Origin: Candidatus Zymogenaceae bacterium
Lineage (GTDB): Bacteria; Desulfobacterota; Zymogenia; Zymogenales; Zymogenaceae
NCBI GenBank assembly: GCA_016931225.1
Contig: JAFGFE010000006.1
Span: forward strand, 96,436 to 160,435
DNA: 64,000 nt
Direction of reading: 5' to 3'
The stretch's first letter is position 1. Each line of letters opens with the position of its first letter. Of this stretch, positions 33,014 through 40,995 are shown piece by piece. A program made the position numbers and the translations under genes. Under the pieces are notes generated by a model, which saw nothing but the letters and a program-made list of their open reading frames with translations, had not been told where the DNA came from and ran no database searches.

Positions 33014-33519
33014 CTCAATCGTCCCGCGCCTCTCAAAAACGGCCAGCTGTCCGGCGGCGTGGCGCGGTAGCCGTTTTTGGTCCTCTTGATGTTGCGAAAC
33101 CCCTGATCCCGCAGGGCGTTGCGAAATACGTCCTTGTTCGCCTCACTCACGGCGTTTGGATTCGCCTTCACGGCAAGACCCATCTTCTTCGTCCGGGATT
33201 TTTCCGGCGGGTTATGTTCTCTCACGCTCCGGTGCGTGTTTCCCCAGCGCGTAAAATATTTCGTCGTGCGGTAATCCCGATGATTGTTATACACGCCGAC
33301 CCGGGGAAGTCGAATGGTTACGGTCCTGGTCACCGGGTTTTTCTCGATGGTCACCGATTTCTGGAGGTTCCCGGTCAATACCGGCATCTTTTCCCTTATG
33401 TCCCCGAATATCTCGTCGGAACGCTCACACACCTTCTGATAGGTCATGTGCGGAAGCGCCTCGATCTTCGCGGCGATCCGATCCAGATGTTCGGCTCCCC
33501 CCACCTCTATCGTAAACAT
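33010..33519 (-). CDS. HK97 gp10-like tail/head-tail protein (169 aa)
   Basis: The block MPVLTGNLQKSVTIEK near residue 50 is typical of the gp10-like family, whose members are head-tail joining or minor tail proteins. Its position here (just before tape measure) suggests a tail assembly role. 4-nt overlap with the tape measure gene. Confidence 0.6.
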   Translation of the reverse strand: MFTIEVGGAEHLDRIAAKIEALPHMTYQKVCERSDEIFGDIREKMPVLTGNLQKSVTIEKNPVTRTVTIRLPRVGVYNNHRDYRTTKYFTRWGNTHRSVREHNPPEKSRTKKMGLAVKANPNAVSEANKDVFRNALRDQGFRNIKRTKNGYRATPPDSWPFLRGAGRLR

Positions 33520-34213
33520 CATTCATACCCGAATAGTCGTGCTATGATTTTTGGGATATCCGGATCGCCGAACACATCGGAAACTTCCTCGTACATAATC
33601 TTTCCGTCCTCCCGAATCATGGCATGATCCACGCAGAACCCCTTTTCAGAGATTTCCGGCTTTTTCTGCATTTTCCGGTAATACCCGAGTACCAGGGCCC
33701 ACCGGGCGGTCAATACCGGCGTGCAGTCACGCCCGTACCAGAGACCGTGAAAACACCTGATGATTTCAAGCGCCCCCCCCAGCTCACCCGCCATGTTGTA
33801 GGCGATTTTCAATATGGGGAGGGCGGCTATTTTTTTGCTTCCGCCGCGGTAAAGCTCAACCCCAACACCTTCCGCAAGATGAACGTGCTGATCTTGCTGA
33901 ACCTGAGCCCCATGTTGATGTCCTCCGGGCGTTCCCACACGCGGTTCCCGTCCTTGTCCCGGAACCCGACCGCCGCCAGATACCGGTACAGATGATTGGT
34001 GTAGAGACGGTCCTTTTCATCCCCGTCCGTGGGGTCGGTCGCGTTTTTCTCTGTCTCTTCGGTCATCTTTTCGGCGTATTTGTGCGCCTCTTCGATCACC
34101 GTTTCCGGCATCTCGAAGTCGTAATACAAATCAAAGGTCTTGTCACCTATCGTCAGGGTCAGCCCCTCCCTCTGAGTGGCAACCCTGTTAATCTGATCGC
34201 CGGTTTTTCCCAT
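33519..34213 (-). CDS. Tail assembly chaperone G-T fusion made by -1 frameshift
   Basis: The 128-aa G frame ends in codons GCA AAA AAA TAG. Slipping back one base on A AAA AAA (33830-33836) continues IAALPILKIAYNMAGEL to 33519, giving about 231 aa. The T part has no start site of its own. This matches lambda G/GT, where a small fraction of ribosomes frameshift to make a tail assembly chaperone that loads the tape measure. Confidence 0.8.
33827..34213 (-). CDS. Tail assembly chaperone G-like protein
   Basis: 128 aa, between tail tube and tape measure genes as expected. AGGAGAGATAT precedes the start. N-terminal beta segment (LTLTIGDKTFDLYYDF), helical remainder, ending at the slippery A7 run. 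Confidence 0.75.
   Translation of the reverse strand: MGKTGDQINRVATQREGLTLTIGDKTFDLYYDFEMPETVIEEAHKYAEKMTEETEKNATDPTDGDEKDRLYTNHLYRYLAAVGFRDKDGNRVWERPEDINMGLRFSKISTFILRKVLGLSFTAAEAKK
33830..33836 (-). other. Slippery heptamer A AAA AAA
   Basis: Seven A residues on the minus strand in the correct X-XXY-YYZ register of the G frame, immediately before its TAG stop. Confidence 0.8.
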
Positions 34214-34227
34214 ATATCTCTCCTTTC

Positions 34228-34260
34228 AAAAAAACAGGGGCGGGTTTTCACCACCGCCCC
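34228..34260 (-). terminator. Intrinsic terminator after the tail tube gene
   Basis: On the minus strand a GGGGCGG/CCGCCCC-type stem (34237-34243 with 34254-34260, 10-nt loop) is followed by TG and seven T. It separates the highly expressed tail tube gene from the chaperone gene. Confidence 0.85.
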
Positions 34261-34278
34261 CGGTTTCACACACAGCCG

Positions 34279-35172
34279 TTACGAATGCACGCCCCCGAAG
34301 TGATAGACGCCCTTCGCCAGCCCCTTGAACGTCACGGTGGCCGGGGCGTCCCGGTCCCCGATGCCCTTGGTCGCCGGCAGCTCGTCCATCTCGCACCCGT
34401 GGTAAAATTCGCCGATGGCGGCCACTTCTCCCGTGCTGGTGTCCGTTCTCACCATTACCCAACAGCAGAAGAACGGGTCGGCGTTCTTGATGAGCTGGTT
34501 CCAGGTCATGCGATCGGAAAACACGTTCCCGGAAGCTGCCGCCGCCGCTTCGGTCCAGTCGTCGCCGTAGATCATCTTGAGCGCCTGCTCTCCGGGGAAC
34601 AGGTTGTGCTTGGCGGATACGTCCACGATCACATCGAACGAAAAGTTCGGGTCGGCCCCCTCGTCCCGGGTCCACTTGTACGCCTCGGTTTCCGTGCCCA
34701 GGATAAAGCTCTTGTTCTGGGTGATGTTGATGGAGCCGCCCCCGTCAAAGTTGTTGGCGGTTTTGATATTTCCGCAGACCGTCGCCCTGATCACGTCCGT
34801 CGCCCCCTGCTCGGCGGAAAAGGTGATTGTCCCCGCAGTCCGGTTCACGGTGTACTCGCTTTCGGGCACCTTCACAAACTCGCCGACGCCGTTTTTCTGC
34901 CGCGTTACGAACGGCACAATGCGGTCGTCGATGGCGCCATAGGTGGTAATGAAATCCTCTGCGCCCCCCTCGTCCTGGATGGTGTAGGCAAGCTGATCCG
35001 CCGTGTCACACGCCAGGTCGAACCAGCGATCGTTGAAGAGCTTGTCCAGCTCCGCCTTTGCGTTGGTGAAATCGGTGGAAAGATTTTCGGACCCGGTATA
35101 TGACGCGGCTACCACCACCACCCGTTCGGCGGTGAAGCCCTCAAATTCCTGTTTTGAAAGTAGCGAACCCAT
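34279..35172 (-). CDS. Major tail tube protein
   Basis: 297 aa, beta-rich, in the tail-tube slot between the tail terminator and the chaperone genes. Followed by a strong terminator, as expected for an abundant product. Contains an insertion-like segment (about 95-120, SEYTVNRTAGTITFS) similar to small phage beta domains. Assigned by synteny and composition. Confidence 0.7.
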   Translation of the reverse strand: MGSLLSKQEFEGFTAERVVVVAASYTGSENLSTDFTNAKAELDKLFNDRWFDLACDTADQLAYTIQDEGGAEDFITTYGAIDDRIVPFVTRQKNGVGEFVKVPESEYTVNRTAGTITFSAEQGATDVIRATVCGNIKTANNFDGGGSINITQNKSFILGTETEAYKWTRDEGADPNFSFDVIVDVSAKHNLFPGEQALKMIYGDDWTEAAAAASGNVFSDRMTWNQLIKNADPFFCCWVMVRTDTSTGEVAAIGEFYHGCEMDELPATKGIGDRDAPATVTFKGLAKGVYHFGGVHS

Positions 35173-35217
35173 GTATTATCTCCTTTGCATCTCTCGTGCC
35201 CCCTCTCCCGACCGGGC

Positions 35218-35634
35218 CTACTCGATGGTCATCTCTATTCGGACTTCCTCCCGTCTGGGAAAGGTCACAATCATGGCGGTGACGTCCATCTCCCTCCCGG
35301 TCGTCACGTCCCCGCTGATATACGGCAGTTTTATTCCGGGGCCCATATCCCGGAGCAGATTGTCGGCCAATGCGCCCCGGGGAGCGTAATCCCACACCTG
35401 ATAATCGCTCTGTTCGATGACGCCCGTCACCACCACGTCAAAGGATTCCGTTGGGTTGCCGAACACGTGGGTTTTCACCCCGTCGGCGTTCACCCGCACA
35501 TCCTCCACCCACAGGCAGCGGGTCACGGAAAGCGCCTCATCTTCCGGCACTCCCCGGTATACCGTGTAGTCGGAAAGATACTCCCGCCCCTCCAGGAACG
35601 CTTTGATGGAATTGGCGATATTGTCCGGATTCAC
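35218..35634 (-). CDS. Tail terminator/completion-like protein (138 aa)
   Basis: Located between connector and tail tube, and of the usual size for tail terminators. The opening NIANSIKAFLEGREYL resembles that family. Assigned by order. Confidence 0.55.
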   Translation of the reverse strand: MNPDNIANSIKAFLEGREYLSDYTVYRGVPEDEALSVTRCLWVEDVRVNADGVKTHVFGNPTESFDVVVTGVIEQSDYQVWDYAPRGALADNLLRDMGPGIKLPYISGDVTTGREMDVTAMIVTFPRREEVRIEMTIE

Positions 35635-35636
35635 GC

Positions 35637-36620
35637 CTATCTCCCGAAATAGCTTCTGTTGTATTTGTTCTGCCGCCCCCGGTGCACCTGGGGCCCCACC
35701 GTCTCAGGCCGCCGGGCGCCGTCCTCAAACACGCCCGCCACCTCCCGTTTGATCTGCTCAAACCGGTAATAGAGGCGGTCGGCCAGGTCCGTGTTCCCCT
35801 TGCCGCTCGCCCGGTCCCACATCCGTTGCAGGTGGAGGGCGTGGGCCAGCTTCACCACGTGAATGATGTTTTTCTCCAGGTCGTCGGCCTGCCAGATCAC
35901 CACGCTCATGTCGTGGACCACGGGCGACGTCCCGGTGGAGCTTCCCAGGGTCAGTTTCACCGTCAGAGAGCTGGAAGGATAGTCCAGCACGTCGATCTCC
36001 GTCCCTTCCGCCACGTCCAGATCCTTGGAAACCCAGGTGCTTCCGCCGTCCAGGGAGATGTCCACCGCCACCGATTGCCCCGCCGTCACGTCCTCCAGCG
36101 TCAGGTCAACCTTCACGGACACGATCCCACTCACGATCCGCCGGGCGTAAAACCCGCCGTCGGTCTCCCCATGCACCGCCCCGGTGTAATCGGACAGAGA
36201 AATATACCCGGCGTTCTTTGTCCTGTAATAGATGTTGCGCCGGTAGTTGAAGTCGTGATCCCGGAGATCCGCCGCCTCCGCCGCCGAAATCGCCGTGTAC
36301 TCCGGGGACGTCACGATGTATCCGGATGCCGCCGGGTCGTCCAGGGAAAGAATATCGTCGATCGTCACATTGTCGTAATCCTGGTACAGCAGAGGGTTGA
36401 TTCCCAGGTCGTCGGAATCAGGCGGACGCCAGGGCATGAACTGGTCCTCTCGGATCGTTCGCCCCCACTGCTCCCTGAAAACCGTGAGCTCCGGTATGGC
36501 GTTCTTGATGAGGCTCTTGATCTGGTCGTCCGTGTAGTTGAGGCGGAAATCATTCGGCGTGCTGTCTGGCTCGTCGTCAATGCGCCGCCTGACCTCCGCT
36601 ATTACATCGCTGAACTTCAC
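35637..36620 (-). CDS. Head-tail connector/adaptor protein (327 aa)
   Basis: Residues 1-60 (SDVIAEVRRRIDDEP then DDQIKSLIKNAIPEL) match the helical adaptor fold of connector proteins. A beta domain sits in the middle (about 160-245) and a helical C-terminus ends basic. The inserted beta domain makes it longer than usual. Overlaps the GT9 gene by 44 nt. Confidence 0.65.
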   Translation of the reverse strand: MKFSDVIAEVRRRIDDEPDSTPNDFRLNYTDDQIKSLIKNAIPELTVFREQWGRTIREDQFMPWRPPDSDDLGINPLLYQDYDNVTIDDILSLDDPAASGYIVTSPEYTAISAAEAADLRDHDFNYRRNIYYRTKNAGYISLSDYTGAVHGETDGGFYARRIVSGIVSVKVDLTLEDVTAGQSVAVDISLDGGSTWVSKDLDVAEGTEIDVLDYPSSSLTVKLTLGSSTGTSPVVHDMSVVIWQADDLEKNIIHVVKLAHALHLQRMWDRASGKGNTDLADRLYYRFEQIKREVAGVFEDGARRPETVGPQVHRGRQNKYNRSYFGR

Positions 36621-37467
36621 TGATTAACTCCTCCAGCGCCCCCATAACGGACAGGGGCGATATCGCCGGGGGGTATCCCCGCACTATCCGAACGTAATCA
36701 GTGTGCGGTTTCACCCACTCTTCCGGCAGACATTCCGGATAAATCTCCACCATTTTCGCGTTCACCGCCGCTCCCAGGTGCGCCAATCCGTTGTCGATGG
36801 TCACAAATCCGTCCGCCGCCTCCAGGATGGCCGCCACCTGTTTGATGGGAAGGCCGTGCAGCTCGATTATCCCGGGCATGTCGTACTTCGGATCAGCGTT
36901 GGATCCGAGACTCACCACGGCATATCCCGTCTCCCGTATCATCGGAAACAGCCGCCGCCACTTCGAGACGCCCCACAGCTTGTTTCCCGCCCGATCCTCG
37001 GGGATGTCAACGCTCGACGACCAGGAGTGAGACGAAATGCAGACATACGGCCCGTCCGGCAGATATTCCCGGGCCTTCTCCCGCTCCTCGTCGGTCACCA
37101 GGAGCACCGGCCGACGCGACGAGATATCAACGCCGTATACCTCACCGTATGCCTGGGTCATGTGAAGCCCCCGCGACGTCCCCACGCGGAACGCATGGTT
37201 CACGTTAAACAGGTGCTTCCGGGTGAAGTTGCCCCATCCCCGCATGCTCCTGATCTTGTCCCGGTCGCTTTCGTAGATCACCCGGTCGATGTGCGGATTT
37301 CCATCCAAAAACTGGCTGATCGGCTCGTTCTGGGCCACGTAGGTGATCTGCCAGTCCGGATGATTTACCCGGACATGCCTCACAACCTGGGTCGTACAGA
37401 GGCCGTCGCCCAGTAGGTTCACCCCTGCAAATAAAATCCTCTTCCCATTGGATTTTCTTTTCGTCAT
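36577..37467 (-). CDS. Glycosyltransferase family 9-like (heptosyltransferase type)
   Basis: 296 aa. RILFAGVNLLGDGLCTTQVVRHV at the N-terminus, ITYVAQNEP in the first Rossmann domain, then WRRLFPMI and FVTIDNGLAHLGAAV in the second are the GT9/heptosyltransferase pattern. Such enzymes add sugars from ADP- or NDP-sugars to glycans. First (downstream) member of a three-gene glycosyltransferase cassette inside the virion operon. The lambda-like gene order continues on both sides. Confidence 0.8.
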   Translation of the reverse strand: MTKRKSNGKRILFAGVNLLGDGLCTTQVVRHVRVNHPDWQITYVAQNEPISQFLDGNPHIDRVIYESDRDKIRSMRGWGNFTRKHLFNVNHAFRVGTSRGLHMTQAYGEVYGVDISSRRPVLLVTDEEREKAREYLPDGPYVCISSHSWSSSVDIPEDRAGNKLWGVSKWRRLFPMIRETGYAVVSLGSNADPKYDMPGIIELHGLPIKQVAAILEAADGFVTIDNGLAHLGAAVNAKMVEIYPECLPEEWVKPHTDYVRIVRGYPPAISPLSVMGALEELISEVQRCNSGGQAAH

Positions 37468-37470
37468 TGT

Positions 37471-38130
37471 CTATCTCCCGACAGGTTTCAGTTTTCGGTT
37501 GTTCGGCTTCGGAAGGCTGTCGTTTCTCGGCAGCGCCCGGAGATTCCTCCCCCAGCTCGGCCCCTTTCCGTGAATGATGGGGAGTGCATGGTCCCGGGCG
37601 ACCACAAACCCCCGCTCGCACACCCGATAGCTGAAGTGTCGATCGCTGTCGATATGGGCGTGGTTTTCGTCCAGCGTTCCGTGCTCTTCCAAAAATCGTC
37701 GTCTGACCAGCCAGCAGTGCCCGGTCAGGTAGTCCGGCGGTCTCGGATACGTCGGATCGACCCGATTCGGCTGATGATCGCTGCCGGCCAACATCACCAG
37801 TTTGTCGTCGAAATACCGCAGCAGACCGTCCAGCCACCCCTCGCACAGCTCGATATCGGTGTTCAGCACCGCAATGATGTCATGCTCCGTTCTATCCAGT
37901 CCGCTGTTCACCGCCCTCGTGTACCACTGCTGCTTCGGGTGCGCGATCATCACGTCCGGCCTGATCCCGGCGATAAACCGTTTCGTCTCCAGGTTGCACG
38001 CATCCTCCACGATGATCAGCCGATACCGCTTCCGTTCGGTATGGCGATTCAGCGACGTCATCATCTGCCAAAAATGCCCCAGGGCGTTATGCACGGGAAT
38101 CAGGATGTCAACCTTCAAGGAGCTCTGCAT
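37471..38130 (-). CDS. Glycosyltransferase family 2-like
   Basis: 219 aa. Starts VDILIPVHNA, the nucleotide-sugar binding strand of GT-A fold enzymes, and has a DxE-type metal site at LNTDIEL (about residues 93-99) and the later HIDSDRHFSYR block. An NDP-sugar-dependent transferase. Overlaps the GT4-like gene by 23 nt. Confidence 0.8.
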   Translation of the reverse strand: MQSSLKVDILIPVHNALGHFWQMMTSLNRHTERKRYRLIIVEDACNLETKRFIAGIRPDVMIAHPKQQWYTRAVNSGLDRTEHDIIAVLNTDIELCEGWLDGLLRYFDDKLVMLAGSDHQPNRVDPTYPRPPDYLTGHCWLVRRRFLEEHGTLDENHAHIDSDRHFSYRVCERGFVVARDHALPIIHGKGPSWGRNLRALPRNDSLPKPNNRKLKPVGR

Positions 38131-39196
38131 AAACCTCCTTCCATCGCCGGACAGTCAGGGAAATGTTATATTCCGTCGCCACCTTCCGGTAGGCGTTCTG
38201 CCACAGCGAGATGCGAAGCTTTTCATCGTCAACCAGGCGCAGGATCGCCCGCTTCCAATCGGCCACCCGCATCTTTCTCACAAGCACGCCGTCCACCCCG
38301 TCCTCGATGGTGCTCCCGTAGGGCAGCACGTCCGACGCGATGGTGGGTACCCCGGCGATCGCCGTATATTCCAGGTACTTGATATTCGATTTCGACCGAT
38401 TGAAGGCGTTGTCCGCCAGGGGCGCCAGGCCGATGTGAAACCCGGCGGATACCAGGTTGTCGTAAAACTGGTATACCGGCACGCCGCGGATCAGGAAAAT
38501 GCGTCGCTCCCGGGCGATCGTCTCCGCCGGTACGTCCAGCTTCCCGGTCTCCTCGTTCCTCGTCACCAGGCCATCGGCCATCAGGTCGGCTATCACCGCG
38601 CCCGGAAATCCCCCCATGAAGGCAATCTCCACGTCCTCCCTCTCCCGGGCGACCGCCATCATTGCCTGGCAGACGGCGCGCAGATCCTCATCGTGGGTAA
38701 TGCTCCCCATCCACCCTATCCGGATATTGCCGCTCGCCTGAGTGCGGCATCGGCACCAGCTCAAAGGCTCCACGGGAACCGCGTTCGGCACTACCTCCAC
38801 CCTATCGTTGTACTTTCGGACTTCACCCGCAAGGGTGTCCGTGGATACCGTCACCAGATCGGCGAATCGAAGCAGGCGGGTCACCCTGTCCAGGTTTTCC
38901 TTTGTATAGATCCTGCTGGCCGGGTTCGACGGCGGCAGGTGAAACAGATCGTCGTCCATGTCCACCACGATCTTCTTGCCCTTCTCCCGAAGTTTCAGAA
39001 GTATGTTCATGTCTTTGTCTGAGTGGCGCCGCTGAACTGTCACGATGTCGGATTCAAACATGCTCGAAATCGGCATCTGGTGGCCGCTGCTTTTGAACTG
39101 CCCCATGGTCTCCGCGTATTTCGACGGCATCAGACACCGGGCGGCGGCGCACCCGTCATGATCGGCGATCCAGTAAAAAACCGTGAAATCTCCCAA
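38108..39196 (-). CDS. Glycosyltransferase group 1 (GT4-like)
   Basis: 362 aa GT-B enzyme. The first domain contains VVDMDDDLF and ADLVTVSTDTLA. The second has IRIGWMGSITHDEDL and KYLEYTAIAGVPTIASDVLPYGSTI, the retaining GT4 donor-binding pattern. Together with GT2 and GT9 it forms a cassette directly after the major capsid gene. Confidence 0.85.
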   Translation of the reverse strand: MGDFTVFYWIADHDGCAAARCLMPSKYAETMGQFKSSGHQMPISSMFESDIVTVQRRHSDKDMNILLKLREKGKKIVVDMDDDLFHLPPSNPASRIYTKENLDRVTRLLRFADLVTVSTDTLAGEVRKYNDRVEVVPNAVPVEPLSWCRCRTQASGNIRIGWMGSITHDEDLRAVCQAMMAVAREREDVEIAFMGGFPGAVIADLMADGLVTRNEETGKLDVPAETIARERRIFLIRGVPVYQFYDNLVSAGFHIGLAPLADNAFNRSKSNIKYLEYTAIAGVPTIASDVLPYGSTIEDGVDGVLVRKMRVADWKRAILRLVDDEKLRISLWQNAYRKVATEYNISLTVRRWKEVYAELLEG

Positions 39197-39218
39197 TTCC
39201 AGAAACTCCTCTCAATGA

Positions 39219-39247
39219 AGAAGAGGGGCGTTACGCCCCCCCTCTTT
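39219..39247 (-). terminator. Hairpin after the major capsid gene
   Basis: A GGGGCG/CGCCCC stem with a 3-nt loop is extended by about seven further pairs. No clear T-tract follows (TTCATTG), so it may be a weak terminator or mRNA-stabilising hairpin. It lies 10 nt after the capsid stop. Confidence 0.55.
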
Positions 39248-39257
39248 CATGGTCTGT

Positions 39258-40265
39258 TTATCCTCCCAGCGAAGGAAGATCCCCGGCGGTATACACCCGC
39301 ACCAGAGATTCATCCCTGAAGAGCTTGGACTCGAAAACCAGCTCCACGGCGATTCCCTTGATGTTGTTGTAATCCGAAGATTCCTCCTCCCAGTTGATGG
39401 GAATCTTGCCGCCGCCGGTGGCGTCTCCCACGGCGAACGCGAACGCCTCCGCGCCCATCACCAGTGCTCCCTGGATGTGCCCGCTCACAGCCCCATCCAC
39501 AAGCGGTACGCTGTGCGTCTCAAACACGGATACACCCTGGTAATCACCCAGGTAATCCGGCTCGATGAAGTGGGCGAATACCGGGTTCAGCTTCCCGCGA
39601 AGGTCCGCTTCCCGCTTCCCCTTGATCCAGGCGTCGTCCTTGCCGAGATGATACCCCTGTCGCGGGCTGATGAGCGCCACGTAACGGTCGGTCATCGCCA
39701 CCTGGGGAACCTTGTTGTCCCTGAGATACGTTCCCGCCCGGTCGATATCATCCGCGGTCATCAGGCTTTCGCCGGTCAGATCACCGGACCCCGCCGCACT
39801 GCCCGCAAAGAGCACATTGCTTCCCGCCATGGCGGCGTCGAAAAAGCTGTCGTCCACCAGCTCCGCCGCCCATTCTGCAAGGGCCATCTTCGCTTCGGTC
39901 CTCAGCTCGGAGATGGATTTCTTTTTTGCCCGCTTGTACCAGCCCACACCGTGACGGTACAGTACAGGCGTTAAATCCACCTGGGAGAACTGGAGCGTTT
40001 CCTCGTTTCCCTTGAGGACGGTGGTGTCGCCGGACACGCCGGCGCTTTCCAGCCGCAGACGCTTCTCCACGTGGATGATGTCCCCCGGTCCCCTCTCCAG
40101 CTCCCGCTTGACGATGATCGCCATGTCGGAGCCTTCGGATCCCATCAGCAGGGCACACCGCATGTGCCTCTGAAATTCATGATAGACACGCAATCCCCAT
40201 ATCTCGGGGATGGTGGCATCTATCTGCGTCGGCGTGGTGCCGTTAATTAAATCTTCTGTCGCCAT
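39258..40265 (-). CDS. Major capsid protein, N4-gp56 type
   Basis: 335 aa. The segment LINGTTPTQIDATIPEIWGLRVYHEFQRH and the later PISPRQGY/ALISPRQ-like block with FVEPDYLG-type motif fit the N4 gp56 capsid family (HK97 fold). It is preceded by protease/scaffold and followed by a hairpin, as for a highly expressed capsid gene. Its start sits in an RNA hairpin (see 40266). Confidence 0.85.
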   Translation of the reverse strand: MATEDLINGTTPTQIDATIPEIWGLRVYHEFQRHMRCALLMGSEGSDMAIIVKRELERGPGDIIHVEKRLRLESAGVSGDTTVLKGNEETLQFSQVDLTPVLYRHGVGWYKRAKKKSISELRTEAKMALAEWAAELVDDSFFDAAMAGSNVLFAGSAAGSGDLTGESLMTADDIDRAGTYLRDNKVPQVAMTDRYVALISPRQGYHLGKDDAWIKGKREADLRGKLNPVFAHFIEPDYLGDYQGVSVFETHSVPLVDGAVSGHIQGALVMGAEAFAFAVGDATGGGKIPINWEEESSDYNNIKGIAVELVFESKLFRDESLVRVYTAGDLPSLGG

Positions 40266-40308
40266 CTTTTGCCCTCTCTTTCCGCGTCAGCCCCTCCCGG
40301 GGCAAAAG
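40266..40308 (-). promoter_or_regulatory. 5'-UTR hairpin at the capsid start
   Basis: Perfect 9-bp arms CTTTTGCCC and GGGCAAAAG (40300-40308 and 40266-40274) with a 25-nt loop. The second arm touches the capsid ATG and covers the end of its GAGGG ribosome binding site. Could control capsid translation or protect mRNA. Confidence 0.5.
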
Positions 40309-40317
40309 ATCTGTTCT

Positions 40318-40995
40318 CTATTCCGCTTTTTTCGCCGTTATGTTCACTGCCCCCGCAGATATGGCTTTTTCAAACTCATCGGACGGCAGGTCCACCAGAC
40401 CGGCCCCCTCCTTCGCCTTCGCCATGATGGCGGCGATTTCCTGGATCTTCTGACCTCCCCCCGGAGAATTGCTTTCCGCTCCCAGCACCAGCCCCTTGCC
40501 TTCGAAGATGTTTTTTATTACATCCCCGACAATCGCAGCGGCCTGCATACCAGCCGCATCGCCTCCCCCCTTCGCCGCAAGGGCTTCCTTAAACGCCGGG
40601 ATATTCTCCCAGTCGCTCTCTCCCATGGCCCTCACGGCGTCACCGAAGCCGGGAAGCTCCTTGATCTGATCGACCGGGAGCGCCCTCACCGCCTCGCCGA
40701 AGGCGGCCATTGCGCTGATCTCCTCCGCGGTGGCCGACTCCAGCACCTTGCTTCGAAGCGCCTCCTGGTTCAGATAGTTCACCATGCCCTCGTTGACCTG
40801 TGTGATCAGTGCGTTCGTCCTGTCCATATGATTCTTCGCCAGGTTGGTCAGGATGTTCACCACCGGGTTTTCCGCGTTGAACTCCTCCCCCGCCATCTTC
40901 TCGGCATGGGCGGCAAACGCCTCGCCGAACTTCTCGTGCGCCATCAGCTCATCCACAGTGGCTTCGCTGATTTTTTTATCTGTATCGGTACTCAT
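40318..40995 (-). CDS. Nested scaffold protein (225 aa)
   Basis: An in-frame ATG at 40995 is preceded by CAGGAGG with 8-nt spacing inside the protease gene. The product is helical and acidic like capsid scaffolds. The arrangement parallels lambda C and Nu3, where the scaffold is translated from inside the protease gene. Confidence 0.65.
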   Translation of the reverse strand: MSTDTDKKISEATVDELMAHEKFGEAFAAHAEKMAGEEFNAENPVVNILTNLAKNHMDRTNALITQVNEGMVNYLNQEALRSKVLESATAEEISAMAAFGEAVRALPVDQIKELPGFGDAVRAMGESDWENIPAFKEALAAKGGGDAAGMQAAAIVGDVIKNIFEGKGLVLGAESNSPGGGQKIQEIAAIMAKAKEGAGLVDLPSDEFEKAISAGAVNITAKKAE

